Program-made: the position numbers and the translations under genes | Notes under the pieces: generated by a model | Seen by the model: the letters and a program-made list of their open reading frames with translations, nothing else | Database searches by the model: none | Told to the model about the DNA's origin: nothing | Shown: piece by piece, positions 28,432 to 40,612 of the stretch | Position numbering within the stretch: the stretch's first letter is position 1 | Layout: every line of letters starts with the position of its first letter | NCBI GenBank assembly: GCA_037039925.1 | Contig: JAXRKP010001482.1 | Span: forward strand, 32,501 to 96,500 | DNA: 64,000 bases | Reading direction: 5' to 3' | Source of the DNA: Doris montereyensis | Taxonomy: Eukaryota; Mollusca; Gastropoda; Nudibranchia; Dorididae

Positions 28432-28512
28432 CTTCTTCTTCGTCTTCTTTCTTCTTCTTTCTTCTTCTTCTTCTTCTTCTTCTTCTAATTATTATTATTA
28501 TTATTATTACTA
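28075..28512. repeat. (TTC)n, (CCT)n and (ATT)n array
   Basis: About 420 bases of TTC repeat with an inner CCT block near 28227-28265 and a final ATT run. It starts about 585 bases after the ZDHHC stop, so it may lie in the 3'UTR. Confidence 0.95.
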
Positions 28513-29587
28513 CTACAGTTTTCGTTATTGTCATTGTAATTAATAATTATACAATTATAATCATGATGACAAATATCATTGTTACTCGTATTACAACGCT
28601 AAAACGATGTTTAGACTGCAAGGCATTCAGTATTACAAATCTTTGTAAAATATTTCAAAGCATCCCTTGGCGTGGCATTACATTTCTACAAAAGTGTGAT
28701 ATCGAATTATTTCTTGTTGTGATTATTCAGCTATTTTTATAATGGATTGCAACTTAATTGATTGTCTTAACTGTATTCTCAGTGTGAAACTGGATAAAGA
28801 TTATAATTTATGTATCTGTTGTTTTTAGCCTGGGTTGGGCCAGATATTTTCCATAATTGCCCCCATGTCAGTTCATTTTTTAATATTGTTTTTCATTTTA
28901 AAAACAAAGCTGTGAATATTTTATTCTTTACCACATGCCAAGGCTTCACAGAGCCTTGGTGTTTTATGTAATGCTGTGATGGACGGTGATAACTTTGAAA
29001 AGGAAAGTCTGAATGACAGATGTTTTATGCAGTGCGGTAATGATGATTACTTTGGAAAAGGCCCAAATGACAGATGTTTTATGTTCTATAGTCATGGGAA
29101 AAAGTGCAGAAGGATTTTGAAATACATCAATGAGTTTTTGAATCCAAAAAAACCAAAAACATTAACAGTAGTGATAATATGAAGTTCTGACACTTTTATA
29201 AGATTGACAAATTCTGGCATTTGAAAGTTGACCTGATTTTTTTTTTTCATGTGTTTTTTTTTTCCACACATTTTGTTGCGCATGTGCCATTAAATTTGTT
29301 ACCAATGAAATAAGTCTCCTTAAGGCAGTCAGAACGAATTCCTTTAAGACTGATTCATGTGATTTGAATGCGTCTTGTGTTATATTTTTTAATATCTCTG
29401 CGGAAGTATAGCACCTTGTGTCTTGAACCGTTTGAAAGCTTAGCTCACAACTGTGCAAGAGCTTAATGAATTACGCACACAAAACGTTCGCAAATATTCT
29501 CATTTGACGAAGTGAAGACAGAGGTCTTTGACATGCTGACACAGGAATTCCTGTCGTATGCATCATTCGTCCGTTTGACGTTTTTGG
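28513..29587. other. AT-rich noncoding sequence
   Basis: Nothing beyond a short direct repeat (GAATGACAGATGTTTTATG at 29011 and AAATGACAGATGTTTTATG at 29066). Confidence 0.5.
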
Positions 29588-29892
29588 TCGAGTGGTTTGG
29601 TTATTGGGCTTGGGATCATGAGGTTCCTGGTCGGAAACCTAGCAAAGCTAGATCTGATCTGATGTTGTGTTCCTTTGGAAAGACGCTTGACACACATTTA
29701 CCCCACTCGACCTAGATGGAAAGGGGAACGAGCACTAGTTTTGAGAACTAGTTTGAGAGTGAAAATTAAGGCGTCAGACTAGCGTTCTGTCCAGAAGGTG
29801 ACTGTCATCACCTGTTTGTTCCATTTCACGCTTACAGAAACTGGGATGCGCTCCAGCTCTATGGGCCATAATGGCCTTGAAGGAAACTTTAC
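29588..29892 (+). mobile_element. tRNA-derived SINE, family 1
   Basis: TTGGGATCATGAGG head, TGTGTTCCTTTGGAAAGACG body, ending GGGCCATAATGGCCTTGAAG. Box B is degenerate. Confidence 0.65.
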
Positions 29893-30104
29893 TTCATAAT
29901 TAGTTCGGCAAGAGCTACAACTGCAACCGTTATTTAGCTATGACTGCAGATGAAGCCATTCTAAGCAATTTCTTTAAGTCTGTGTTTTGTTTGTTTTATG
30001 GCAGGGCCGACAGTTAGCATTGGTTGACAAACATTAGGAAGAAAACATTTTTGGAATCACATCTGCCATTAAAATACACATTTTTAAAAAATGTAGTGTA
30101 AAGA

Positions 30105-30345
30105 AACGGATGAGATGGCTGAGTGGTTAATTAAAGGCATTGCACTTTGACCAAGAGGTACTAGGTCCGAGCCCCACATCAGGCATTTCGAGGGGTTTTT
30201 TTTCTTGGGCAAGAAAATGTACCCTACTTTCTCATTTGGACGACAAGGATGACTCCTGTTGCAATGAACTTAAGTTTGACGATAGTCTATGTTCCTCCTT
30301 TCTCTGAAGGCATTGGGATGCCTTCCGGTGCCTGCGCGGACGACA
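30105..30345 (+). mobile_element. tRNA-derived SINE, family 2 (Leu/Ser-like head)
   Basis: The head reads GAGATGGCTGAGTGGTTAA (box A) and AGGTCCGAGCCC (box B), resembling tRNA-Leu or tRNA-Ser. The body TTCTTGGGCAAGAAAATGTA and the end TCTATGTTCCTCCTTTCTCT are shared with the reverse copy at 24045-24250. Confidence 0.65.
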
Positions 30346-31261
30346 CTAATTTTTAATATATCTTTTTTTATTTAAAGAAACGAAATCTGATCACACAAGC
30401 TGCCCCCTTTTCTTATTTAAATCATAGGTCAGGCTGACTGCAATTTTCAGTGATATTTATTAATGTTGTCTTTTTAAAAAAAAATATGAAATAGACGGTG
30501 TTTTCGTCTGCCCCATATATGCTTCAATATATTTTTCGTTGAAATCGATTCTATTTTTACAATTGTCCATACAGTTCTGATGAAGAGCAGTACTCTTTTC
30601 ACAACCGATGTCTTCGTTTTCCTTTTATTGCTAGATCTGTACTTTTGATGCATATCTTCAACCCGATGTTAATATATTTCCTTTTTTTATAGTGATATAT
30701 TTCTGTATGATATTGTTATTTAATAGGATGTGATGTATGTATATTTTAATATTATAATTTTGAGTTGGTCACCGTTTGTGCGCCAAAGGGTCTGTTGCCA
30801 GGCCACCAAGATTAACATCGTTTTACATGTAGGTTTTTAATGATCCCAAGATCTTTTTCATGTCAGGACTATTTCTGTCAGAAGCGACTTTCAATTAAGG
30901 AAAGTTTTGATCACTTCCCAATCTATGAGTGGAATTTTCATTCCCCTGAGCCGTCATTTTCAACAGGTTTTATAATCATAAAGTCGAAATAGTATCGTTC
31001 ATACCCGTTACTCATCTGAAAGACATCGTTGTCGCTGAGGGAAAATATTATGATACCCTCATATAACAATATGAGAAGGAGAGCAATCTAGACTTTGTCT
31101 CTAGGCATGCTTGTAAGATATACATGTTTGCTAATATATAATATATTAACCCTTTGAACCCTCACCCCATGAGCCTTACTTTGCCGGTTCCTACACCTGA
31201 GCTCCTGAGCATATTTAGCTTAGGATGTCAGCATCTTGTGCTGATTGGTCAATCGAAATGT
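30346..31261. other. AT-rich noncoding sequence
   Basis: Nothing supportable. TTAACCCTTTGAACCC at 31146 resembles a transposon end but has no partner. Confidence 0.4.
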
Positions 31262-32047
31262 AGAATACAACCCAAATAAGTGACGTGGAGATGTATAGAT
31301 TAACATAGGGATAGATGTATAGGTCATATAGGGATAGATGTATAGATTAACATAGGGATAGATGTAGATTAACATAAGGATAGATGTATAGATTAACATA
31401 GGGATAGATGTATAGATTAACATAGGGATATATGTATAGATTAACATAGGGATAGATGTATAGATTAACATAGGGATAGATGGATAGTTAACATAGGGAT
31501 ATATGTATAGATTAACATAGGGATAGATGATTATAGATTAACAGATAGTTAGATAGATAGATAGATTAACATATGGATATATGTATAGATTAACATAGGG
31601 ATAGATGTATAGATTAAAACAGACAGGACAGATATATATAGATGGATGGATGGAGGGATAGTTAGATAGATTAGATGGATAGTGGATAGATATATAGATT
31701 AACATAGGGATAGATAGATAGATAGATAGGGGATAGATGTATAGATAGATAGATGGATGGATGGATTGGATGGATGGATAGATACATAGAAAGATAGATA
31801 GATTGATAGATATATCATAGGATAGATATATAGATAACATATGGATATTTAGATAGATAGATAGATAGATGGATTAACATAGGGATAGATAGATAGATAG
31901 AAGATAGGGATAGTTTAGATAGATGGATGGATGGATAGATGGATAGTTAGATAGACAGATAGATATATGGATAGATTAAGATAGGGATAGTGGATAGATT
32001 AGATAGAGAGATATTTAGATAGATAGATATATGGGAGTTAGTTAGAT

Positions 32048-32092
<45 letters not shown>

Positions 32093-32345
32093 GGATAGTT
32101 AGATAGATAGATAGATAGATAGATATATGATAGTTAGATAGATAGATGGATGGATGGATAGATATATAGATGAATAGTTAGATATATAGATAGATAGATA
32201 GATGGATAGTTAGATAGATAGATAGATGGATAGTTAGATAAATAGATAGATAGATTGATTGATAGATAGATAGATGGATGGATAGTTAGATAGATAGATA
32301 GACAGATGGATGGATAATAGATAAATAAATAAATATATAGATAGA
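31262..32345. repeat. GATA-type array with AACATAGGGATAGATGTATA units
   Basis: The first part is a minisatellite of about 20 bp (GATTAACATAGGGATAGATG), passing gradually into TAGA/TGGA tetranucleotides. Minus-strand frames (YIYPYVNL, SIYLSIYL) are artefacts. Confidence 0.9.
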
Positions 32346-32564
32346 TAGGCATATTGAACAAAATCAATTGCCTTATAAAGTTAAACATATTTGAATAGGT
32401 CTAAAAGTTTTTTTAAAAACATAAACCAAATAAAAGAAGTATAATAATATAAAATAGGTGATTTACAATCGTAAATGAAGTAAATATCAGAAGTAAACCT
32501 GGATCAAAAATAGTAAAATTAGAATAAAACAAAAAAAAAAGAAAGTTAATGTGATTTGTTACTT

Positions 32565-32597
<33 letters not shown>

Positions 32598-32760
32598 GTG
32601 CATTTGTACATTCGTGTTTGTGTGTGTGTGTGTGTGTTTGTGCATTTGTACATTTGTGTTTGTGTGTGCATTTGTATATGTGTGCATTCGTGTTTGTGTG
32701 TGTGTGTGTGTGTGTGTGCATTTGTCTTTCCATTCGTGTGTGTGTGTGTGTGTGTGTGTT
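32565..32760. repeat. (TG)n with CATTTG interruptions
   Basis: TG runs separated by GCATTTGTACATTTGTG-like words. Confidence 0.9.
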
Positions 32761-32884
32761 GCTTCTTTCCACCCAGTTTGTTGAATGTGTCATCTTTCAA
32801 ATATATATGTATCAAAAGCAATGACACTTGGAATTTATTGATACGTCAAGTCAGCATCGGCCTTTCTTAATTATACCAAAGACC

Positions 32885-33150
32885 ATATCATTTCAATAAT
32901 GTGCCTATGTCCATTTTCGTGAAAACGAAACAGGAGAGATAATCCTAGTGGATAAATAAATGGAAACCATGCTTTCTGAAAAGTGTGAAAACAATATGAT
33001 GAAAATGTATCACCTTTACAGCCGTTTGAAACTTGGAATTGCCAAAGCCAGCAGTGTCAAACTCCATGGGTTGTTTTTTTAATGTTTCTCCAAATGACGT
33101 AATTGTGACTTAAGCACACTATTATTGAAATGATCCCTTCAATACTTATG
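32885..33150 (+). repeat. 240-bp dispersed repeat, copy 2
   Basis: Second copy of the repeat at 16535-16765, same orientation, with several small indels. No coding capacity and no visible terminal repeats. Confidence 0.6.
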
Positions 33151-33765
33151 TGAACATCAACGTTGTATATATATATATATACATACATGTATTATAATAT
33201 ACTGGGTGGGGTGGGGGTGGGGGATGCTCCAAACCTGGAGGCTTAGTAAACATATTACTCAATAGTGTTCAATGTCCTTTCACAGATTATTAAAATAACT
33301 CCTATTTCTATTAAATGTGTAAATATCAACGGTTCCAAAAGCTATATTAAGACAAAATGTGAGGGTGGACAATGATAAAATACACAATACCGAGGCAATG
33401 GACAAGCCTCAAGCAACCGCGATGGAAAGGTGATTTGGGGGAGGGGGGTAATGGTCGGTGCCCAATTGCAATTCTTTTTAACGGCTATTCTACCCCTTAC
33501 ATTTAAATCATGAACGTTTATATTCGATTCTCAGTACACTTATTTAGCGTATGGAATGTGCTCGTAGGGTGACGTCTGCTAGATTTAGTGGTTTATCAAC
33601 AGTCAACACAACAAGGTGTCAAGTTCTGTCATTGAATGTTTTAGAATACGATTGTTCTGTGAATGTTCTTAATTTAAAAGTAGCTTGGTACTCTAAACCA
33701 AACTAGATCTAGATCTATGTTGAGATCCATGTCAAATAAAAGTTCGTTTCATTAAAACTTAGTTG

Positions 33766-33918
33766 AAGGCCCTCAATGTCTGCAGATCTCAATCCCATTG
33801 GACTATGCCATTTGATGGAATTCCTAAGTGAAAACGTGTACTCGGAGGTAGATCCACTCACTTTGCTTGATGAGAACTCCCAAGACAAGATCTTAAAATG
33901 CTGGCGTGAAATATAAAT
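33766..33918 (+). pseudogene. Tc1/mariner transposase fragment (C-terminal)
   Basis: The plus strand reads SADLNPI, the conserved WPSxSPDLNPIE block of Tc1 transposases, then HLMEFLSENVYSEVDPLTLL and KILKCWREI, matching the usual C-terminal helices. No DDE start and no inverted repeats are seen. It is not joined to the fragment at 42.6 kb. Confidence 0.5.
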
Positions 33919-34529
33919 AAATGAAATGAAACATACAATATCACCTTGAAGAAGAGACTAAGATTTGTTTGCAAAGAAACGGGAGGTTCTACAGAGCATC
34001 TTTACAATGCATAAGAGTAGAGCCCACTTGCCTGTAATGATGATATTGCATTAGAACACCTGTCTTTAGATAAATACTATTTACATGCATACTTTATATT
34101 GATTTTTCGTTAATGTCAACGTGACATACGAAATTAAATGCACTAGTGTCACACTGTCAAAGGAAATTAAAATCAAATAAATGGGTGCACAATTATTGGC
34201 CTTCAAAGCTGAAGTCATTTTTTTCTTTTTAATTTTTACCCCACCCAATATAATGTTCTGGAATTCGAAACCTTATTATCCTATCCATCATATGTGGTTA
34301 TCCCATGGTGATCAAGAGGAAACAACAAGATGATACTTGATAGGGATGTGTGAATGAGTGAAGGGACCTATCAGGAGCGCTTGCCAACGCGCCAACCTCC
34401 CCACACAAAGCCAGACAATTTGCGACCAGCAGATGAAAGTCAGAAAGATGTATTGTAAGACAACCTGCCAGTAGAACGTTCTAAAACAAACCCAATGAAC
34501 CATGAATGGCGGTTTCAGATTAGACTAGC

Positions 34530-37215
34530 GAGACGCACTGTCTATCAGTCTGTGTCTACCTGCCTACCTGCCGAGACGAACTGTCTATCTGTCTGTGTCT
34601 ACCTGCCTACCTGCCGAGACGCACTGTCTATCAGTCTGTGTCTACCTGCCTACCTGCCGAGACGCACTGTCTATCAGTTTGTGTCTACCTGCCTACCTGC
34701 CGAGACGAACTGTCTATCTGTCAGTGTCTACCTGCCTACCTGCCGAGACGTAATGTCTATCTGTCTGTGTTTACCTGCCTACCTGCCGAGACGCACTGTC
34801 TATCAGTCTGTGTCTACCTGCCTAACTGCCAAGACAAACTGTCTATCTGTCTGTGTCTACCTGCCTACCTGCCGAAACGCACTGTCTATCCAGTCTGTGT
34901 CTACCTGCCTACCTGCCGAGACGCACTGTCTATCAGTCTGTGTCTACTTGCCTACCTGCCGAGACGCACTGTCTATCAGTCTGTGTCTACCTACCACCTG
35001 CCGAGACGCACTGTCTATCTGTCTGTGTCTACCTGCCTACATGCCGAGACGCACTGTCATCAGTCTGTGTCTACCTGCCTACCTGCCGAGACGCACTGTC
35101 TATCTGTCTGTGTCTACCTACCTAGCTACCTACCGAAACGCACTCTTCATCACTCTTCGAGACACACTGTCTATCTGTCTGTCCCTACCTACCTAGAGAC
35201 ATCTGTCTGTGTCACTACCTACTGAGACACACTCTCCATCTGTCTGTGTCTACCTACCTACCTACTGAGACACACTCTCCATCTGTCTGTGTCTACCTAC
35301 CTACCTACTGGAGACACTCTCCATCTGTCTGTGTCTACCTACCTGCCTACTGAGACACACTCTCCATCTGTCTGTGTCTACCTACCTACCTACTGAGACA
35401 CACTCTCCATCTGTCTGTGTCTACCTACCTACCTACTGAGACACACTCTCCATCTGTCTGAGTCTACCTACCTACTGAGACACACTCTCCATCTGTCTGT
35501 GTCTACCTACCTACCTACTGAGACACACTCTCCATCTGTCTGTGTCTACCTACCTACCTACTGAGACACTCTCCATCTGTCTGTGTCTACCTACCTACTG
35601 AGACACACTCTCCATCTGTCTGTGTCTACCTACCTACTGAGACACACTCTCCATCTGTCTGTGTCTACCTACCTACTGAGACACACTCTCCATCTGTCTG
35701 TGTCTACCTACCTACTGAGACACACTCTCCATCTGTCTGTGTCTACCTACCTACCTAGTGAGACACACTCTCCATCTGTCTGTGTCTACCTACCTACCTA
35801 CTGAGACACACTCTCCATCTGTCTGTGTCTACCTACCTACCTACTGAGACACACTCTCCATCTGTCTGTGTCTACCTACCTACCCTACTGAGACACACTC
35901 TCCATCTGTCTGTGTCTACCTACCTACCTACTGAGACACACTCTCCATCTGTCTGTGTCTACCTACCTACCTACTGAGACACACTCTCCATCTGTCTGTG
36001 TCTACCTACCTACCTACTGAGACACACTCTCCATCTGTCTGTGTCTACCTACCTGCTGAGACACACTCTCCATCTGTCTGTGTCTACCTACCTACTGAGA
36101 CACATCTGTCTTTACTCTCTCTGTCTGTGTCTACCACCTACTACTGAGACACACTGTCATGTGTCTACCTACCTACCTACTGAGACACACTCTCCATCTG
36201 TCTGTGTCTACCTACCTACCTACTGAGACACACTTCCATCTGTCTGTGTCTACCTACCTACCTACTGAGACACACTTTCCATCTGTCTGTGTCTACCTAC
36301 CTACCTACTGAGACACACTCTCCATCTGTCTGTGTCTACCTACCTACCTACTGAGACACACTCTCCATCTGTCTGTGTCTACCTACCTACCTACTGAGAC
36401 ACACTCTCCATCTGTCTGTGTCTACCTACCTACCTACTGAGACACACTCTCCATCTGTCTGAGTCTACCTACCTACTGAGACACACTCTCCATCTGTCTG
36501 TGTCTACCTACCTACCTACTGAGACACACTCTCCATCTGTCTGTGTCTACCTACCTACCTACTGAGACACACTCTCCATCTGTCTGTGTCTACCTACCTA
36601 CCTACTGAGACACACTCTCCATCTGTCTGTGTCTACCTACCTACCTACTGAGACACACTCTCCATCTGTCTGTGTCTACCTACCTACCTACTGAGACACA
36701 CTTTTCATCTGTCTGTGTCTACCTACCTACCTACTGAGGCACACTGTCCATATATCTGTGTCTACCTACCTACCTACTGAGGCACACTTTTCATCTGTCT
36801 GTGTCTACCTATCTATCTACCTACTGAGGCACACTGTCCATCTATCTGTGTCTACCTATCTACCTACTGAGACACTCTCCATCTGTCTGTGTCTACTTAC
36901 CTACTGAGACACACTTTCCATCTGTCTGTGTCTACCTATCTACCTACTGAGACACACTTTTCATCTGTCTGTGTCTACCTACCTACCTACTGAGACACAC
37001 TTTTCATATGTCTGTGTCTACCTACCTACTGAGACACACTTTTCATCTGTCTGTGTCTACCTACCTATCTACTGAGACACACTTTTCATCTGTCTGTGTC
37101 TACCTACCTACTGAGACACACTTTCCATCTGTCTGTGTCTACCTACCTACTGAGACACACTGTCCATCTGTCTATGTCTACCTACCTTAGTACCTACCTA
37201 CCGAGATGCACTTTC
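34530..37215. repeat. 2.7-kb minisatellite, unit 43 bp (39-bp variants)
   Basis: About 62 units. The left part (to about 35150) is GAGACGCACTGTCTATCAGT then CTGTGTCTACCTGCCTACCT GCC; the right part is GAGACACACTCTCCATCTGT then CTGTGTCTACCTACCTACCT ACT. The long plus-strand frame in the left part arises because no frame of the unit has a stop. No promoter or splice support. Confidence 0.95.
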
Positions 37216-37625
37216 CATCTGTCTGCGCTTTGTCTACCTACCTACCGTACTCTAAATGTCCATCAAAATAATTTAAATTATGAACTGTGCTGCTGTGTTG
37301 CCTGTGTGAGTGTTGGTTAACATTTGACACTGTGAGTGTGAACCTATAATACACACTTTGACTTGTGTTTTAGTATTATAATCAAACATGACAGAAGGTA
37401 AAGTATTTCACTTATTAATGTCATATCTTAACCTTTTTTATTTTAAAAGGGAAAATTAAATGACCATTTCCCCTCCCTCACACTTCCTCATTGTCACAGG
37501 ACCAGGCTACAGGAATGAGATGAAACAATTAAAACCCAACAAGACAATACATTAAAACGCAATGGAATGTTTGCAAGCACATGATATAGGTGTATACAAA
37601 ACAGGTCTAATTACAACATCAAACA

Positions 37626-37820
<195 letters not shown>

Positions 37821-37939
37821 ATATCAGATGGCAAGGTTGAAGAAGATCTTTTAAAGTCAAGTGAAATTTTAGTTTTACATCACTCCTGGTTTCGGAAAAG
37901 TCCAGGACTGACAGGAAGACAAGGGAAGGCTAACATTTA

Positions 37940-38062
37940 AACTAATAATAATATCAATAACAATAATAACATAGTAATAATAAGAATGATAATGACATAC
38001 TAATAATACAATAATGATAATAATATTAATAATAATAATAAAACAATAATAGTAATAATACT
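37940..38062. repeat. Imperfect (AAT)n
   Basis: ACTAATAATAATATC-type trinucleotide tract with interruptions. Confidence 0.8.
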
Positions 38063-38154
38063 TTGTCCCCATAGAGCCTTTGTTTAACTGTAATTTATCT
38101 CCCGGACATAGTGACTAGAGAGTGAACAAGGATAAATGACTGGATAAAAATGTC

Positions 38155-38475
38155 CACTGACAGAGGATTTCATTGCAACTGATCCCGTCCACCCTATGCG
38201 GTGATCTCGGAGTGAATTAAGGGGAAACAGCAAAATGAAAAACAGGTGAAAGAGTGAAGAGTTATCAATGTAAATGATTTTAATTTCTCTGAAAAACTAC
38301 ACAGTCAATGTAAATATTAAATATCACTGGAGTTGTGCTTCTTTTGTTTTTTTTAATTGAAATTGACCGTCCGCCCATATGCAGTGACCTCAGGGTGAAT
38401 TAAGGGGAAACCGCAAAGTGAAATGTGAAAGGAAAAGTAGACCTACCAGCAGCACCCACCGAATGGCCACCTGGA
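38155..38475 (+). repeat. Two tandem copies of the GTGATCTCAGGGTGAATT repeat
   Basis: Copy one reads GTGATCTCGGAGTGAATTAA then GGGGAAACAGCAAAATGAAA; copy two reads GTGACCTCAGGGTGAATTAA then GGGGAAACCGCAAAGTGAAA, ending CTACCAGCAGCACCCACC. An 80-bp tandem repeat follows. Confidence 0.55.
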
Positions 38476-38499
38476 ATTGTGCAGGTAACTGCGGAGACA

Positions 38500-38937
38500 C
38501 TTACAACAAAGAAAGATGCCGCCACCACAACAATGGAGCTGGAAACTGTTGAAACCAAAGAATGTAACAGAAGGTATCATCAGTCAAATGACCCAAAAAT
38601 TGTTGACACAACAATGGAGCTGAAACTTGAAACTAAAGAAGGTAACTGAATGTACCATGAGTGAAATGACCCCATAAAATTGTTGAAACAACAATGGAGC
38701 TGGAAACTTGAAACCAAAGAAGGTAACTGAGTGTACCATGAGTGAAATGACCCCATAAAATTGTTGACACAACAATGGGGATGAAACTGTTGAAACCAAA
38801 GAAGGTATCAGAAGATACCATCAGTGAAATGACCCCAAAAATTGTTGATACCACAATGGAGCTGGAAACTTGAAACCAAAGAAGGTAACAGAAGGTACCA
38901 TCAGTGAAATGGCCTAAAAAATTGTTGATACAACAAT
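38500..38937. repeat. 80-bp tandem repeat
   Basis: Five copies carrying ACAACAATGGAGCTGGAAAC, TTGAAACCAAAGAAGGTAAC, ACCATCAGTGAAATGACCC and AAAATTGTTGA. The unit is protein-like (TTMELETVETKE) but 80 bp does not keep frame. Confidence 0.85.
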
Positions 38938-39148
38938 GGAGGAAGACATAGGGCTGGGACAAGAGAAAGTGGTCATGCAAACAAAGCAACATCAAAGGCT
39001 AATGAAAATGGGTTACTAGCTAGCATGAGCATTGCACTTGTTAAGGAAGAGACTCCTCACTCACAGCCTTATCGTAATAGTTGGTAGTCCATACCAAAAT
39101 TTCAAGTGTAAGCAATGGAAAAGAAATGGCTATCACTAGAAAACAACT

Positions 39149-39959
39149 TTGTTTCCTGAGAATGATAGTGAGAATTTGATACCAAGATCATTTCCTGTAC
39201 GACAATTTTTTAACGAAATTATGACTTTTTTTGTGCCTACTACTAAGAGTGTGGAGAAAAGTAAGTGGAGAAAGACTGTACATCAATCCCTGTCCGTAGT
39301 ATCAAAAGGCGCAAGAAGAGCAAAGGTACACTGTGATTCATTTAATGGATTAAAAAAGACTTCAATTTTTATTTAGTATGTCCGGGGAACAACAGCACGA
39401 AAGAGAAATTTTGCTCCCGAACCTATTGACAGCGTTGCTCCACTGAGGAAGAGGAAGACCACTGGAGATTCTTTGATTTGTTTCTTTGTTGAGTGTAACC
39501 CCTTTCCACCATGGCGGTGATCTCAGGGTTGTCCACCGGAGAAGGCCAGAAATACCGCCAGATGACCCTCTGTTACTCCTCAATGAAAGACGGACAAAAA
39601 ATTCCTGTATCCAGTCAACTGTTTACAAACGTATTAGACTTGATTTTGTGAGATCCTTAATTGAAGTGAAAGGAAAATGGACCGTTGTTGACAATAAGTC
39701 CCTTACGTACACAACATTAAAGACCTTTAAATCACCAACTCGACCTCAAAATGCCCATCACCCTCAAAATGTCCATCACTCTCAAAATGTCCATCACCCT
39801 CAAAATGTCCATCACCCTCGTGGGTTAATTGCCAAGCTTTATGAGGCCCTATGGAATCCCCATTGCCAAGGGTTTGGAAGAAAATGGGCAAACGGGTTAT
39901 GTTACAACACACACAAAATCTCCATAAAACGCAAGCTAGGAGGATGGATGGAATATTAA
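39149..39959 (+). pseudogene. Decayed coding-like sequence of unknown family
   Basis: Two plus-strand frames without splice signals: 39149-39376 (PENDSENLIPRSFPVRQFFN … KSKWRKTVHQSLSVVSKG) and 39486-39959 (VVHRRRPEIPPDDPLLLLNE … RIRLDFVRSLIEVKGKWTVV). Composition is protein-like and they lie in one orientation, suggesting remnants of an element. The second includes an 18-bp tandem repeat encoding HHPQNV at about 39747-39817. I do not recognise the family. Confidence 0.25.
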
Positions 39960-40321
39960 ATGAGCTTTCAGTACATTACCTTCAAATATGCAAATGAGGT
40001 CACATGACCATGGCAGCCATATTGGATTTATCATGAATATGTAAATTTTGCCTGGTTTTTTTAAATATTTGCTTTGACTGAGCACTTCAGTGATATTTTT
40101 TTATGTGGTTTTTTTTTTTATGATAATGTTATGCAGACAACCCAAGTTGAAAAACAAAGTGTAATGATATCAATTTTCAGGATACTTTCCATGAATTCAC
40201 AGGTTTTATTACATTACACTGAAACACATAATAGCGACATTTTGGGAAAATTTGTTCCTCATCATGTGTAATAAAAAATAAAATGTCAATTTGAACACAA
40301 ATCTCTGTATGCATCCAATTT

Positions 40322-40612
40322 CTATATCTCAGTGTTAATTATAACTGTTCTGTTTTGTCCTGGAAGTCTATTTTTGTATTTTTTATTTTTTTTACTGACA
40401 CTGGAAACATCAATAACGCGTCGACTTTGGGAAATGGCTCGTTGCAGGTCATTCGGTACATCTACAGGCACTATCGCTTCATTGTCGCTATCAGTACTAT
40501 CACTACTTACTTCACCGCTAGATCTAATCTCATCTCCTACAAAATAATCATCTAAATCTTCATCTGAGTCATGATCATGACGATAAACACTGGTGACATC
40601 ATCTGATTCCAT
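40322..40612 (-). CDS. Hypothetical acidic 96-codon ORF
   Basis: An ATG-initiated minus-strand frame begins MESDDVTSVYRHDHDSDEDL and continues DDYFVGDEIRSSGEVSSDST, then becomes basic (KKNKKYKNRLPGQNR). An acidic serine/aspartate start turning basic is common at the N-terminus of domesticated or dead transposases such as piggyBac types, but no catalytic domain follows. It may be a chance or decayed frame. Confidence 0.25.
   Translation of the reverse strand: MESDDVTSVYRHDHDSDEDLDDYFVGDEIRSSGEVSSDSTDSDNEAIVPVDVPNDLQRAISQSRRVIDVSSVSKKNKKYKNRLPGQNRTVIINTEI

Noticed and set aside
28009..28543. Poly-Leu, poly-Phe and poly-Glu ORFs
   Set aside because: Frames across the TTC/CCT array.
31262..32345. 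Possible CRISPR-like regular repeat array
   Set aside because: Units grade into each other with no unique spacers; it is a GATA-type satellite in a eukaryotic genome.
34495..35196. 233-codon plus-strand ORF rich in CLPAETH/YLPT
   Set aside because: It lies inside the 43-bp minisatellite whose three frames all lack stops; no gene signals.
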